From CAIQJJ01 sp964606085 (GTDB taxonomy: Bacteria > Chloroflexota > Anaerolineae > Anaerolineales > UBA4823), in the NCBI GenBank assembly GCA_964606085.1, contig CAZSFD010000090.1, forward strand, positions 1 to 20,372: a DNA stretch of 20,372 nucleotides. Reading direction: 5' to 3'. Positions 1-5,802 of the stretch are shown here, in pieces. The first letter of the stretch is position 1. Each line of letters starts with the position of its first letter. The position numbers and the translations under genes are program-made. Below the pieces are notes generated by a model. It was not told the origin of the DNA, did not search any database, and saw only the letters and a list, made by a program, of their open reading frames with translations.

Positions 1-22
1 TGCCGTGATGCGTTTCAAGATG

Positions 23-91
23 AACCACGAATAGCACGAATTTACACGAATAAAAACCAAAAATTCGTGTAGATTGGTGTTATTCGTGGTT
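23..91. repeat. Imperfect inverted-repeat element upstream of the LLM oxidoreductase
   Basis: Two 29-bp arms (23-51 and 63-91) are inverted copies that differ at 3 positions. They are separated by an 11-nt A-rich loop. Two of the three mismatches would be G-U wobbles in RNA, so a transcript could form a nearly continuous hairpin. The arms are built from short degenerate units around CACGAAT. The layout resembles the element at 9564-9648, which is built on CACGGATT. No protein is encoded. It probably belongs to a dispersed palindromic repeat family; whether it is mobile is inference. Confidence 0.75.
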
Positions 92-160
92 TGGATAGCG
101 CTTGGATGGAAGTGATCACGGCAACTCCCAAAGACCCAAACTTTCAATAGGAGATCAATC

Positions 161-1087
161 ATGAACATCGGATTACAAATTCCCTCTTTCAAGTATCCCG
201 GCGGCACGCCTGTGATCCGCCCCAAGCTCAAGGAAATCGTCACCACCGCCGAAGCAGCCGGTTTTTACAGCCTGTGGGTGATGGATCACTACTACCAAAT
301 CAAGGGCCTGTTCGGCGAAGACTATACCGACCCGATGCTGGAAGCGTACACCACGCTCGGCTATTTTGCCGGGTTGACCGAAAAAGCAGCTCTTGGCGTG
401 CTGGTCACTGGCGTGATCTATCGCCATCCATCCGTGCTGATGAAAATGGTCAATACCCTCGATATTCTCTCCGGCGGGCGAGCGTATTTCGGCATCGGCG
501 CGGCCTGGTATGAAGACGAAGCCAAAGGCTTTGGCATTCCCTACCCTTCCACATCCGAACGCTTCGAGCAACTGGAAGATAACCTGAAACTGGCGAAGGC
601 GCTTTGGAGCAGTGCTGAAACATCCTTTGAAGGCAAGTATTTTTCAGCGCCGGCCATCACCAACAACCCCCGCCCGCTTTCCAGCCCGCATCCACGCATC
701 ATGATCGGCGGCACGGGGCCAACCAAGACCCTGCGCATGGTGGCCCAATATGCCGACGCCTGCAATATCGGCGATTGGGTAGGCTCCGAGAATATGCAAA
801 AGGCTCTCGACACCCTCAAGGGGCATTGCGATAAACTGGGGCGCGATTACGCCACCATCGAGAAAACTTCCCTCGGCACCGTCAACCTGTCGGGCGGGGA
901 TACGGTGGCTGGCGTCATCGGCCGGATCAAGGAACTCTCTCAAATGGGATTCACTCACGCCATCTTCAACATGCCCGATGTGTACAAAATTACCCCGCTC
1001 GAAACCTTTGCCAGGGAAATTATCCCGGCGGCAGCCGAACGTTCATCTACAACGCTCCCTGCAACTCTCCTGCCTCGCCCAGCGTAG
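161..1087 (+). CDS. LLM-class flavin-dependent oxidoreductase (probably F420-dependent, TIGR03560-like)
   Basis: The 308-residue protein has the bacterial luciferase-like TIM-barrel pattern. It opens with MNIGLQIPSF, followed by an early YSLWVMDHYYQI segment, TGVIYRHPSVLMKMVNTLDILSGGR and then FGIGAAWYEDEAKGFGIPYP, which are typical of LLM oxidoreductases in which F420 or FMN binds the barrel. PRIMIGGTGPTKTLRMVAQYADACN in the second half is the usual phosphate-contact region. Length matches the family. A good Shine-Dalgarno (AGGAG, about 150-154) precedes the ATG, so the start is well supported. The last ~20 residues are Ser/Thr/Pro-rich and probably lie outside the fold. Substrate cannot be told. 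The pspC remnant follows 24 bp downstream and may have been co-transcribed. Confidence 0.88.
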   Translation: MNIGLQIPSFKYPGGTPVIRPKLKEIVTTAEAAGFYSLWVMDHYYQIKGLFGEDYTDPMLEAYTTLGYFAGLTEKAALGVLVTGVIYRHPSVLMKMVNTLDILSGGRAYFGIGAAWYEDEAKGFGIPYPSTSERFEQLEDNLKLAKALWSSAETSFEGKYFSAPAITNNPRPLSSPHPRIMIGGTGPTKTLRMVAQYADACNIGDWVGSENMQKALDTLKGHCDKLGRDYATIEKTSLGTVNLSGGDTVAGVIGRIKELSQMGFTHAIFNMPDVYKITPLETFAREIIPAAAERSSTTLPATLLPRPA

Positions 1088-1111
1088 AACGACATGAAAG
1101 GAGAAACAACT

Positions 1112-1387
1112 ATGACAGAATCGCACAAAGTGTTACGTCGGTCGAGGAACAACCGCATCATTGCCGGGGTTTGCGGCGGGTTGGGCGAATTTTTTGGCAT
1201 TTCAGCCTTCTGGTTTCGGCTGGGATTTCTGATCGCCCTAACCCGCATAAAGCGGAACGACCAGCGCACTAATCCAGGAAATTCTTGCTTTTTGTGCAAG
1301 AAGTTCGCGGGTTAGGCACTACTGCCAGGCGGCGTGCCAGGATTTCTCGTGTACTTCCTGTGCTGTCTGATTATCCCCGGACGATGA
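1112..1387 (+). pseudogene. PspC-domain membrane protein gene interrupted by an 80-bp repeat element
   Basis: The first half reads as a classic PspC domain: short basic N-terminus, then RIIAGVCGGLGEFFGIS and a hydrophobic start FRLGFLIA. The 80-bp element at 1237-1316 then enters, and a TAG inside its right terminus (1313-1315) stops translation. Immediately after it, in the same frame, the missing half resumes: LPGGVPGFLVYFLCCLIIP, ending at TGA 1385-1387. Removing 81 bp restores a 64-residue PspC protein of normal length, so this is a clean insertion and not a misread. The start is taken at 1112 because AAGGAG (1098-1103) is well spaced from it; the in-frame ATG at 1094 overlaps that site. 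PspC proteins are small inner-membrane proteins of the phage-shock/envelope-stress group. The truncated product keeps only part of the membrane helix and is probably inactive. Confidence 0.85.
1237..1316 (+). mobile_element. 80-bp MITE-like element, copy 1 (inside pspC)
   Basis: Perfect 10-bp terminal inverted repeats, CCTAACCCGC (1237-1246) and GCGGGTTAGG (1307-1316), bound an 80-bp non-coding unit. A second 80-bp copy lies inverted at 19728-19807 and matches at 69 of 80 positions without gaps. Internally there is a left hairpin (CCGC-ATAAA-GCGG) and a right hairpin (TTCTTGC, 7-nt loop, GCAAGAA). The PspC frame is restored by removing 81 bp. This fits a 79-bp element flanked by a 2-bp GC target duplication (1235-1236 and 1316-1317), although other junctions are possible. 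No transposase is seen in the window, so movement in trans is inferred. Confidence 0.85.
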
Positions 1388-1421
1388 ATTAGCCAGGTTT
1401 GGTGGTCTTTCCATGACGCTT

Positions 1422-1460
1422 CCGTGGCGCAAGTCTCTGACTTGCGCCACGGGCTATTTT
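1422..1460 (+). repeat. Perfect 14-bp hairpin followed by a T-rich tail (unit 1; possible terminator)
   Basis: CCGTGGCGCAAGTC (1422-1435) and GACTTGCGCCACGG (1439-1452) are perfect inverted copies around a 3-nt loop. The tail GGGCTATTTTAAAGCAGC (1451-1468) follows. The stem with TATTTT right behind it could act as an intrinsic terminator for the LLM/pspC transcript, though the T-run is short. The same tail recurs after the next hairpin (1575-1593), so the two form a tandem hairpin-plus-tail arrangement. Confidence 0.6.
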
Positions 1461-1511
1461 AAAGCAGCCGCCATGCCGGGCATTCGCCCGCGCATTCAAT
1501 GGATGAAAATG

Positions 1512-1569
1512 GTAGTGACGACGTAAGTCGTTCTGCCACTACTTGCCTGACGACTTACGTCGTCACTAC
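1512..1569 (+). repeat. Perfect 19-bp inverted repeat (unit 2) before the membrane-protein gene
   Basis: GTAGTGACGACGTAAGTCG (1512-1530) is matched perfectly by its reverse complement at 1551-1569, with a 20-nt loop. The tail GGGCTATTTTCAAAGCAGC (1575-1593) nearly repeats the tail of the previous hairpin. There is no T-run directly behind the stem, so it looks more like a dispersed palindromic repeat than a terminator. It ends about 50 bp before the likely -10 box of the next gene. Confidence 0.7.
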
Positions 1570-1619
1570 AAAATGGGCTATTTTCAAAGCAGCAGCAGCC
1601 GGCGGGTAAAAGTGGGGAG

Positions 1620-1633
1620 TATAATCGGGGGCT
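1620..1633 (+). promoter_or_regulatory. Putative -10 box placing the transcript start at or next to the ATG
   Basis: A perfect TATAAT lies at 1620-1625, exactly 8 nt before the ATG at 1634. A start point about 7 nt after the -10 would give a leaderless or near-leaderless mRNA. No convincing -35 is visible at 17 bp. The only G-run (1627-1631) is too close to the ATG to be a normal Shine-Dalgarno site. Confidence 0.45.
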
Positions 1634-2971
1634 ATGACCCCGTCCACGCCTCAACCCGTTAGTCTGCACCGCATTGCCGCCTTGTGGTGGCCGCTGGCCG
1701 CCAGTTGGCTGTTCATGGGGGCCGAATTGCCCGCCGTCACCGCCGTGGCCGCCCGCCTGCCCGATGCCCGCATCCACCTGGCCGCTTACAGCGGCATTGT
1801 TTTCCCACTCATCCTCATCATCGAATCGCCCATCATCATGCTGCTTTCGGCTGGCGCGGCCCTGGGCAAAGATTGGGCTTCGTACCGCCTGATCTACCGC
1901 TACATGATGACGATCAGCGCCATCCTCACCGGCTTGCACGCCCTGATCGCCTTCACGCCGCTCTACTATCCCGTCGCCAGCGGCATCTTCGGCGCGCCGC
2001 CAGAAATCATCGAGCCAGGGCGCATTGGCCTGATGATCATGCTGCCGTGGACGTGGACGATTGCCTATCGCCGGTTGCACCAGGGGGTGCTGATCCGCTT
2101 CGGGCAGTCGCGCACGGTGGGCATCGGCACAGCCGTGCGCCTGGCGACGGATGCGGTTGTCCTTTCGCTTGGCTATGCGCTAAAACTGCCGGGGATCGTG
2201 GTGATCACGCTGGCGGTAGCCGCCAGTATCACCGCCGAAGCGATCTATGCTGGGCTGGTCATGCGCCCGCTGCTGCGCCCGGATGGTGAATTGCGCCAGG
2301 CCGTCCCGGTCGAACCGCCGCTGTCGCTACGCGATTTCCTGGCCTTCTACTTCCCCCTGGTAATGACCTCGTTTATCTGGCTGCTGACCCCGCCGCTCAC
2401 CAGCGCCGCCCTCAGCCGGATGCCCAATGCCCTGGCCTCGCTGGCGGCCTGGTCGCCGCTGACCGGGCTGGTGTTCATGCTGCGCAGCCTGGGCAATGCC
2501 TATAACGAGGTGGTGGTGACGCTGCTCGATGAAAAAGGCGCCTCGCCCAACCTGCGGCGCTTTATTTGGGTGCTGTCGCTGACTGGCACGGCGGTCGCGC
2601 TGCTGTTCGTGCTGACCCCGCTGGCGGCTTTCTGGTTTGGGCGGCTCTCAGCGCTGGATGCCGAGTTGGCCGACCTGGCCGTGATGGGCCTGTGGCTGGC
2701 ACTGCCAATGCCGGCGCTGACGGTGCTGCAAAGCTGGTTCCAGGGCAGCCTGATGCACGGACGCAAGACGGGCGGCATCAGTGAGAGTGTGGTGCTGTAT
2801 CTGATCGGCAGTGTGGCGCTGCTGGGCGGCGGGGTGGCCTGGGGCGGCATGACCGGGCTGCTGGTGGGCGCTTGGGCGATGCTGATCAGCACGATTGTGC
2901 AAACATTTTGGCTCGGCTGGCGCGCCCGGCCGGTGATGAAATGGGTGGCGGCGCGCGACAGCGCAGGATAA
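1634..2971 (+). CDS. Polytopic membrane protein of the MATE/ANKH-like (MOP) type
   Basis: The 445 residues are almost entirely hydrophobic segments, with about 12 predicted membrane helices in two halves. Length and layout match the multidrug/oligosaccharidyl-lipid/polysaccharide exporter (MOP) superfamily. The central segment around residues 145-170, containing RRLHQGVLIRFGQSRTVGIG, resembles the ANKH (progressive ankylosis, pyrophosphate/citrate exporter) branch more than typical drug-Na+ MATE pumps. That assignment rests on remembered pattern, not alignment. The second half carries PLTGLVFMLRSLGNAYNEVV and LTVLQSWFQGSLMHGRKT. Substrate cannot be predicted. A TATAAT 8 nt upstream suggests its own promoter. 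The next gene starts 28 bp later and may share the transcript. Confidence 0.7.
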   Translation: MTPSTPQPVSLHRIAALWWPLAASWLFMGAELPAVTAVAARLPDARIHLAAYSGIVFPLILIIESPIIMLLSAGAALGKDWASYRLIYRYMMTISAILTGLHALIAFTPLYYPVASGIFGAPPEIIEPGRIGLMIMLPWTWTIAYRRLHQGVLIRFGQSRTVGIGTAVRLATDAVVLSLGYALKLPGIVVITLAVAASITAEAIYAGLVMRPLLRPDGELRQAVPVEPPLSLRDFLAFYFPLVMTSFIWLLTPPLTSAALSRMPNALASLAAWSPLTGLVFMLRSLGNAYNEVVVTLLDEKGASPNLRRFIWVLSLTGTAVALLFVLTPLAAFWFGRLSALDAELADLAVMGLWLALPMPALTVLQSWFQGSLMHGRKTGGISESVVLYLIGSVALLGGGVAWGGMTGLLVGAWAMLISTIVQTFWLGWRARPVMKWVAARDSAG

Positions 2972-2999
2972 CTAACTGCGACGAATGGGAGATTTACAA

Positions 3000-3413
3000 A
3001 TGCCCACAGATTTTGAAGAAGAGTACCTGGACGTGCTGCAAAACATCGAATTTTCGCTGGCCAGTGTTTACCACAAACACGCCGCCCTGACCGATTGGGA
3101 CACGCTCAAAGCCGTCGAAGCCCTGATCCGCACCTACCAGGCTGAAGCCAGCCAACGCCCGGCCCCGCCCCTGCGACTGAGCGGCCTGGCAGAGGAAGTG
3201 TTCGCTTCTGCCCAAGCCATGTGCGAGGTGCGCCTGGGCCGCCAAAGCCTGACCAATGAGCAGGGCCAAAATGTTGGCTTCGCCCCCGAGGCCGTGACCG
3301 TGCCTGAAATCGTCGCCTGCCTGAAACGCATTAAACGCTCGATTGAAAAATGGCAAAAAGAAGGCGGGCGGCGCGGTTATTACGAGTTCGTCAGACAATT
3401 TCTTGGCATGTAA
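3000..3413 (+). CDS. Small helical protein of unknown function
   Basis: This 137-residue soluble protein is not recognised. It has an acidic N-terminus (MPTDFEEEYLDVLQNIEFSL), mostly amphipathic helical sequence, a single Cys in the middle, and a basic C-terminal part (CLKRIKRSIEKWQKEGGRRG). No signal peptide or membrane helix is seen. The ATG at 3000 is preferred over the one at 2985 because GGGAG at 2987-2991 is an excellent ribosome site 8 nt upstream of it. The gene sits 28 bp after the membrane-protein gene and 24 bp before uxuA on the same strand, so it may be in an operon with either. The composition suits a small all-alpha accessory protein, but no function is claimed. Confidence 0.75.
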   Translation: MPTDFEEEYLDVLQNIEFSLASVYHKHAALTDWDTLKAVEALIRTYQAEASQRPAPPLRLSGLAEEVFASAQAMCEVRLGRQSLTNEQGQNVGFAPEAVTVPEIVACLKRIKRSIEKWQKEGGRRGYYEFVRQFLGM

Positions 3414-3437
3414 CCCCATTCAAACAAGGAGTATCAC

Positions 3438-4424
3438 ATGATTCAGATCGCTGAAGTTCTCCCCCCTCACCCCACCCCGCTGTGGCGCATGGTCAAGCAG
3501 TGCGGCATCGAACACGTCGTCGGCGGCATGGATTTTCGCCCCGGCTGGGAAAAGGCCGACCGCGACAACCTGCCGTGGGGCTTTATGTCGCTGCTGCGCA
3601 TCAAAACCGCCTACGAAGATGGCGGGTTCAAGTTCTCGGTGCTGGAAAGCCGCCCCGACCTGACCAAAGCCAAGCTCGGCCTGCCAGGGCGCGACGAACA
3701 GATCGAACACGCCCTTGACCTGATCCGCAACCTGGGCCGCCTAGAAATCCCCGTCTGGTGCTACGAGTGGATGCCGGTCTTCAACTGGATGCGCACCTCC
3801 ACCACCGCCCCGGCGCGCGGCGGCGCACTCGCCACCGCCTACGACCATGCGCTCATGGAAAACGCCCCACTGACCGAGTACGGCATCGTCACCGAGGAGC
3901 AGCTCTGGGAAAACCTGGAATACTTCCTCAAGGCGGTCGTGCCGGTGGCCGAGGAAGCCGGTGTGCAGCTCGCCATGCACCCCGATGACCCGCCGCTCTC
4001 GCCGATCCGCGGGCTGGGCCGCATCATGCGCTCCATCGAGAACTACCAGCGCCTGCTCGATCTCTACCCCAGCCCGGTCAACGGCATCGCCCTCTGCCAG
4101 GGCAACTTCACCCTGATGACCGACGACCTGCCCGGCGTCATCCGCCATTTCGGGCAGCAGAAGAAAATCTTCTTCGTCCACTTCCGCGATGTGCGCGGCA
4201 CGCCCGACAAATTCGTCGAGACCTTCCACGACGAGGGCAAGACCGACATGCTGGCCTGCATGGAAGCCTACCGCGACGTGGGCTACGACGGCGTGGCCCG
4301 CCCCGATCACGTTCCCACCATGGAAGGCGACAGCAACGACAACCCGTCCTACTCGGCCATTGGGCGTTTGTTCGCCATCGGCTACATCAAGGGCCTGCGG
4401 CAAGCGGTTTACCGCCAGCGCTAA
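3438..4424 (+). CDS. uxuA: Mannonate dehydratase (UxuA family)
   Basis: The 328-residue protein fits the UxuA family, which dehydrates D-mannonate to 2-keto-3-deoxygluconate in hexuronate breakdown using Mn2+ or Fe2+ in a xylose-isomerase-like TIM barrel. The expected metal ligands are visible: His181 in AMHPDDPP, Cys220 in ALCQGN, His248 in FVHFRDVRG and Asp290 in RPDHVP. KFVETFHDEGKTDM (258-271) and the closing YIKGLRQAV are also family hallmarks. It is somewhat shorter than the E. coli enzyme (about 394 residues), as is common for compact homologues. AAGGAG lies 8 nt before the ATG. No other glucuronate or galacturonate genes (uxaC, kdgK, uxuB) are present nearby, so the rest of the pathway must be encoded elsewhere. 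Confidence 0.93.
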   Translation: MIQIAEVLPPHPTPLWRMVKQCGIEHVVGGMDFRPGWEKADRDNLPWGFMSLLRIKTAYEDGGFKFSVLESRPDLTKAKLGLPGRDEQIEHALDLIRNLGRLEIPVWCYEWMPVFNWMRTSTTAPARGGALATAYDHALMENAPLTEYGIVTEEQLWENLEYFLKAVVPVAEEAGVQLAMHPDDPPLSPIRGLGRIMRSIENYQRLLDLYPSPVNGIALCQGNFTLMTDDLPGVIRHFGQQKKIFFVHFRDVRGTPDKFVETFHDEGKTDMLACMEAYRDVGYDGVARPDHVPTMEGDSNDNPSYSAIGRLFAIGYIKGLRQAVYRQR

Positions 4425-4436
4425 AGTGTATACGCT

Positions 4437-4491
4437 GGTCGAGCTTGTCGAGACCTGGTTTCCGACAGGCTCGGTTTCGACAGGCTCAACC
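4437..4491. repeat. Palindromic repeat filling the uxuA-DUF58 spacer
   Basis: Three copies of one 15-16 bp unit fill this spacer. GAGCTTGTCGAGACC (4441-4455) is inverted relative to GGTTTCCGACAGGCTC (4457-4472) and GGTTTCGACAGGCTC (4473-4487). The first two form a hairpin with a 1-nt centre. The unit resembles the 'GTTTCGACAGGCTCAACC' type of dispersed intergenic repeat that I recall from many GC-rich bacterial genomes. It starts 12 bp after the uxuA stop and ends 6 bp before the next ATG. Confidence 0.7.
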
Positions 4492-4497
4492 GGCAAA

Positions 4498-5802
4498 ATG
4501 CAAATGCCCCCACCAATCCGCCTCAACAACCGGCTGCTTCCCATTCTTACCGCCCTGGTGCTGTTCATGCAATTGGCAGATGGCTCGAAGGTGTGGCTGC
4601 TGCTATCGATCTGCCTGGGTGGGGCGTGGGCGGCAGCCTGGTTGTGGGCGCGTTCACTGGCGCGCCACTTACAGCTTACCCGTGAAATGCGTTTTGGCTG
4701 GGCGCAGGTAGGTGACACGCTCGAAGAACGTCTGACATTGCACAACTCGGGCTGGGCGCCGGCAGCCTGGGTGCAGATCAACGACCAATCGAATATGCCC
4801 GACCGCACGTTGAGCCAGGTAACCGCCGTGGGCGCGGCGGCTCGCAGCCAATGGCGCACGCGCACCACCTGCACCCGCCGCGGCCTCTACACCCTCGGGC
4901 CGACCGATCTGGAGGCCACCGACCCCCTGGGCATTTACACCATATGCCTGCGTGACCCTGCCTATACGCATCTCATGGTCATGCCGCCGATTGTGCCGCT
5001 GCCGGCCATCGAAATAGCCCCCGGCGGGCGCAGCGGCGAGGGCCGCCCCCGCCACAACGCTCCCGAACGCAGCGTCAGCGCCGCCAGCGTGCGCGCGTAT
5101 ACCCCCGGCGACAGCCTGCACACCATCCACTGGCCCACCACCGCCCGGCGCGACGAACCCTACGTGCATGTCTTCGATGGCACGCCCGCCGGTGATTGGT
5201 GGGTGATCCTCGATCTTGATCACCGTTCGCAAGTGGGAGAAGGTTGGGATTCGACCGTGGAGTTTGGCGTGATTTTGGCGGCCTCGCTGGCCGAGCGCGG
5301 TCTGCACGAAAACCAGGCCGTGGGGCTGGCCGCCAACGCCGAAAAGCTGCTATGGTTGCAGCCCCAGGCAGGCGAAAATTATCGTTGGGAAGTGCTGCGC
5401 GCCCTGGCCCTGGTCAACCCTGGCGAGACCGCCTTCGCCGTGCTGCTCGAACGCATCCGGCCCAACATCAGCCAGCGTTCCAGCGCCATCCTCATCACCC
5501 CCGACGTGCGCGGCGGCTGGATCAGCCCCCTGTTGCAGTGGCTGTGGCGCGGCATTGTCCCCACGGTGCTGCTGCTCGACCCCGTCAGCTTCGGCGCAGA
5601 CGCCGACCCAAGCGGCTGCGCCGAAACGACTGCCAGCCAGTTGAAGCAGATGGGCATCGCCTGCAACGTAATCACCCGCGAGATGCTCAACCGGCCCGAA
5701 CTGCGCCCCGGTCAGCGCGGCCAATGGGAATGGCGCATCATGCCCACCGGGCGCGCCGTGCCAGTAAATAAGCCAGGCGATGTGACCTGGAAAACGTTAT
5801 GA
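4498..5802 (+). CDS. DUF58 domain protein
   Basis: The 434-residue protein starts with two membrane segments (about 13-26 and 33-51). An Ig-like extracytoplasmic region follows (LEERLTLHNSGWAPAAWVQI ... RRGLYTLGPTDLEATDPLGIY), then the DUF58 signature RAYTPGDSLHTIHW at 199-212, which closes with TTARRDEPYVHVFD. The C-terminal half is a VWA-like fold (WWVILDLD; SAILITPDVRGGW). DUF58 proteins usually pair with a MoxR AAA+ ATPase and often a transglutaminase-like protein; neither is present here. The frame stays open upstream through the repeat and into uxuA, but the start at 4498 is chosen because the first hydrophobic segment follows it. ATG 4504 is equally possible. There is no clear Shine-Dalgarno. 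Its stop touches the ettA stop. Confidence 0.82.
   Translation: MQMPPPIRLNNRLLPILTALVLFMQLADGSKVWLLLSICLGGAWAAAWLWARSLARHLQLTREMRFGWAQVGDTLEERLTLHNSGWAPAAWVQINDQSNMPDRTLSQVTAVGAAARSQWRTRTTCTRRGLYTLGPTDLEATDPLGIYTICLRDPAYTHLMVMPPIVPLPAIEIAPGGRSGEGRPRHNAPERSVSAASVRAYTPGDSLHTIHWPTTARRDEPYVHVFDGTPAGDWWVILDLDHRSQVGEGWDSTVEFGVILAASLAERGLHENQAVGLAANAEKLLWLQPQAGENYRWEVLRALALVNPGETAFAVLLERIRPNISQRSSAILITPDVRGGWISPLLQWLWRGIVPTVLLLDPVSFGADADPSGCAETTASQLKQMGIACNVITREMLNRPELRPGQRGQWEWRIMPTGRAVPVNKPGDVTWKTL

Noticed and set aside
1237..1246. CCTAACCC at the element ends looks like a telomere-type repeat
   Set aside because: It occurs once per end as part of a 10-bp inverted terminus, not as a tandem array. 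The surrounding genes are bacterial.
4189..4497. Upstream extension of the DUF58 reading frame into uxuA
   Set aside because: The extra residues are Pro/Thr/Ala-rich out-of-frame uxuA sequence and the repeat. The first membrane helix follows ATG 4498. An in-frame start within the repeat cannot be fully excluded.
3741..4874. Long open frame (377 codons) on the minus strand opposite uxuA and the DUF58 gene
   Set aside because: It is antisense to a clear enzyme, has low-complexity His/Gly/Val-rich translation, crosses a gene boundary and a repeat, and matches no family. High GC content explains it.
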